33,494 nucleotides of DNA, taken from Purshia tridentata (Eukaryota > Streptophyta > Magnoliopsida > Rosales > Rosaceae). Below, one piece after another: positions 31,402 through 33,494 of this stretch; positions within the stretch are counted from its first letter, which is position 1, and each line of letters starts with the position of its first letter. Location: positions 1-33,494 of the forward strand of contig QANT01003488.1 in the NCBI GenBank assembly GCA_003254885.1, read 5' to 3'. The translations under genes were made by a program, and so were the position numbers. The notes beneath the pieces were generated by a model. The model was not told the origin of the DNA and ran no database searches. It was given only the letters and a program-made list of their open reading frames with translations.

Positions 31402-32101
31402 TAGGGGTGCACACGGATCGGTTATCCAATCCACAAACTACTATCCATATCCAATCCATAATTTGCGGTATAGCAATTTTTATATTCATATCCAATTCAT
31501 AAATTCGGATATCCACAAGTTCGGATATCCACAAAATCGGATCGGATCAGATCGGAGAACAGATAATATCCAAATAATAACATAAAAATTATTTAGCAAT
31601 TACATAACATAAAAATCATCCCTCAAATTAATTCAATAGTTACATAACATAAAATTCAAAAATTAAGACAAGCCTCAAACGTAACAAGTTCCTACTTTCT
31701 AGTAGTCCTAACTATATACTATATATATTTATAATTTTATAATAAATTTTATTGTCAAACTAATTTAAATACCCTAAACTAAAATTATATAGTAACATAG
31801 ATAGTTTATAAACTATATGTTATTATAAACTGTAATAGGGGCTTTGATTTACTCTATAATATGAATTAAACATATACAAACATATATAAACTATATAAAA
31901 ATTTAATATATATAATTTGCGGATCGGATCGGATATATCCGTAATTTTCAATATTGATATCCATATCTGATCCACAAATTGCGGATTGGATCGGATCGAT
32001 ATCCACAAATAAGAAAGTGCAGATTGAATCAGTATAATATCCACAAATTGCAGATCGGATCGGATCGGTAAGCGGATTTTCGGTATATTTGTGCACCCCT
32101 A
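31402..32101. mobile_element. hAT-type MITE (700 bp)
   Basis: Terminal inverted repeats TAGGGGTGCACA (31402-31413) and its complement (32090-32101) are perfect over 12 bp. GTTTCCAC is duplicated exactly on both sides (31394-31401 and 32102-32109), the 8 bp target size of hAT elements. The subterminal zones are crowded with GGATCGGAT and ATCCACAAAT words in both orientations, as expected for transposase-binding regions. There is no coding capacity, so it would move only with a transposase in trans. Confidence 0.93.
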
Positions 32102-32109
32102 GTTTCCAC

Positions 32110-32920
32110 CGTTCTATTTTAGTCTAACAAGTTCACTTTTCTCCCACTCTCACATCTTGCCACTTGCCAACTAGTTTTCCACTCGCCATTTCTCTTAATG
32201 GTTGATCAACTTAGATCAGTCACAATTGAATGGCCAAGATTAATCCACAACATTCTTCTCTAATTTTCCAATTTTTCTACACTCTTCCGACTTCAACAAT
32301 TCACCAAAATACAAGGCTTCAAAAAATGTCCTAGAAAATATTACGTACTTGTAGCAATGAATACTAATTTCCTACGAGTTCCAAAACTAACTTTTTGGTC
32401 TCTACGATTTACACTAAAAATCATAACACTTCAAAAACAAAAAAACTCAAAATAACTACGGGTGGACATAAAAAGCATGAATCGGAAAAACCAAACCAAG
32501 CTAGAGTTTAAAACAGGGGGAAAAATTGTGTTGACCAAAAAAAGTCAACATCGGAAAAAAAATACCAAATCAAACCAAACCACACTAGTATATTAATTAT
32601 ATGAATTTTTCACATTATTTATAGATTCATATTAATTTTTATATATATTAATTAGTTTATATATAATTTTAATTCCATTATAAAGTGAAAAAAAAAAAAA
32701 ACCAAAACCCCCCTATTATCATTTATATATGTTTGTATATATATATTTATTATAGCTTATAATTTATAGTTTATAGTTTATAATTTATAAATTATAATTT
32801 GATTCTATATACTTTATAATACTATATAGTTTATAGTTAATGGGTATAAGACTATAGTTTATATATTTGATAGTATATACTATATAGTTTATAGGCTTTT
32901 TTGCAAATCACTTACCAGAA
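32110..32920. other. Unassigned AT-rich sequence between two MITEs
   Basis: No gene. Near 32457 'tacgggtggacata' resembles a MITE terminus, but its partner was not found. 32590-32900 is 'tatagtttata' low complexity. Confidence 0.4.
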
Positions 32921-33310
32921 TAGGGATGGCAACAGGGCGGGGCGGGGCCGGGTTTGCCAATACCATCCCCGCCCCGACGGGTATACGGGGTCCCTGTCGG
33001 GTATGCGGGGCCCCATATCCTTTTTTTTACTTTTTTTTATTAAAATAATACTAAATCAATACAAATATATAATATAATATAGACAAAATACACTAACATA
33101 CAAATATTACATTACAACTAAATTCGTATGAATAATAAAAATTATAACATAAAATTGAAATATAATGATAAAATTAATATTATATAATATATTTATTAAG
33201 TTAAACAGGTATACGGGGCCCTGCAGGGCGGGGAGTGGTATTACCATACCCACTTAAACGGGGTGGGGCCCTGCAAGGCTTAGTGGGGATGGGGATAATT
33301 GCTATCCCTA
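32921..33310. mobile_element. hAT-type MITE (390 bp)
   Basis: Ends TAGGGATGGCAA (32921-32932) and TTGCTATCCCTA (33299-33310) are inverted copies with one mismatch. The flanks TACCAGAA (32913-32920) and CACCTGAA (33311-33318) agree at 6 of 8 positions, consistent with an aged 8 bp duplication. GC-rich subterminal parts ('gggcggggcggggcc', 'ggggtggggccctgc') surround an AT-rich core. No ORF. Confidence 0.85.
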
Positions 33311-33494
33311 CACCTGAACTATACCCCTATTTGGAAGTCACCACCTAAATTAAATATTGAATCAATCTGCCATCTGAATTAAAAAAAATTTGCAATTTTA
33401 CGCCTCCGTCTAATTTTGTCAATATTTCCGTTAAAATTAAGAGTATTATAGTCTTTTCAGATTAGTTTTTTATTATAAAATATATAAATAATTA
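33311..33494. repeat. Edge of a long-TIR repeat, hit by the 390 bp MITE
   Basis: The text 'ctgaactatacccctatttg ... gcctccgtctaattttg ... ttccgtta' resembles the style of 19960-20230, sharing 'gcctccgtc'. The part before 32921 ('caaatcacttacc') reads as its start once the MITE is removed. It runs off the window. Confidence 0.4.

Noticed and set aside
32457-32590. A third hAT MITE starting at 'tacgggtggaca'
   Set aside because: No inverted terminus or target duplication could be found within the window.

Overview
This 33.5 kb window is AT-rich nuclear DNA from a flowering plant. The evidence is plant-type Ty1/copia polyprotein sequence, primer-binding sites matching plant initiator-Met tRNA (TGGTATCAGAGC), a Mutator-like transposase remnant with SWIM and CCHC zinc fingers, a GRF zinc-finger remnant, and hAT-type MITEs. 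I see no intact host gene, tRNA, rRNA or CRISPR array. The window is a nested, decayed transposon landscape. The species cannot be named from the sequence.

Layout. At 424-1427 there is a ~1 kb fold-back element, and part of its right arm is repeated at 1471-1551. A minus-strand copia element (1552-5643) follows: a 191 bp LTR, a PBS and one open gag-pol frame of 1293 codons that is cut off at the end of reverse transcriptase. From 5644 to 8434 lies old repeat debris, including a duplicated block and the PBS and LTR edge of another LTR element. A second, much shorter copia element (8435-14461, minus) has both LTRs, a broken gag-protease frame and no integrase or RT. A solo LTR of a large LTR family is inserted in it (9575-12127, perfect 5 bp target duplication). 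After it come a 191 bp-period tandem array (14885-15818), a long AT-rich stretch, and a Mutator-like element relic (about 19960-22470) with a GRF pseudogene and a transposase pseudogene facing each other. Two more solo LTRs of the large family occupy 22868-25855 and 27640-30865; the latter is flanked by TAAGC. The right end holds two hAT MITEs (31402-32101 with a perfect 8 bp target duplication; 32921-33310) and the edge of another long-TIR repeat.

How it fits together. The nesting gives a relative history: copia-2 entered an older LTR element, then decayed, and the large LTR landed inside it. The most interesting signal is in the large LTR family. All three copies keep, at the same place about 360-400 bp from the LTR start, a run of alternating GAA/TTC units that reads as a heat-shock element. 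They also keep a strong hairpin, a CCTGC-N9-GCAGG minisatellite, and an exon-like block whose donor-like GTGAGTGGAC has a complementary GTCCACTCAC about 0.8-1.1 kb downstream. These may be regulatory parts of a stress-responsive plant retroelement. All functional readings are inference.
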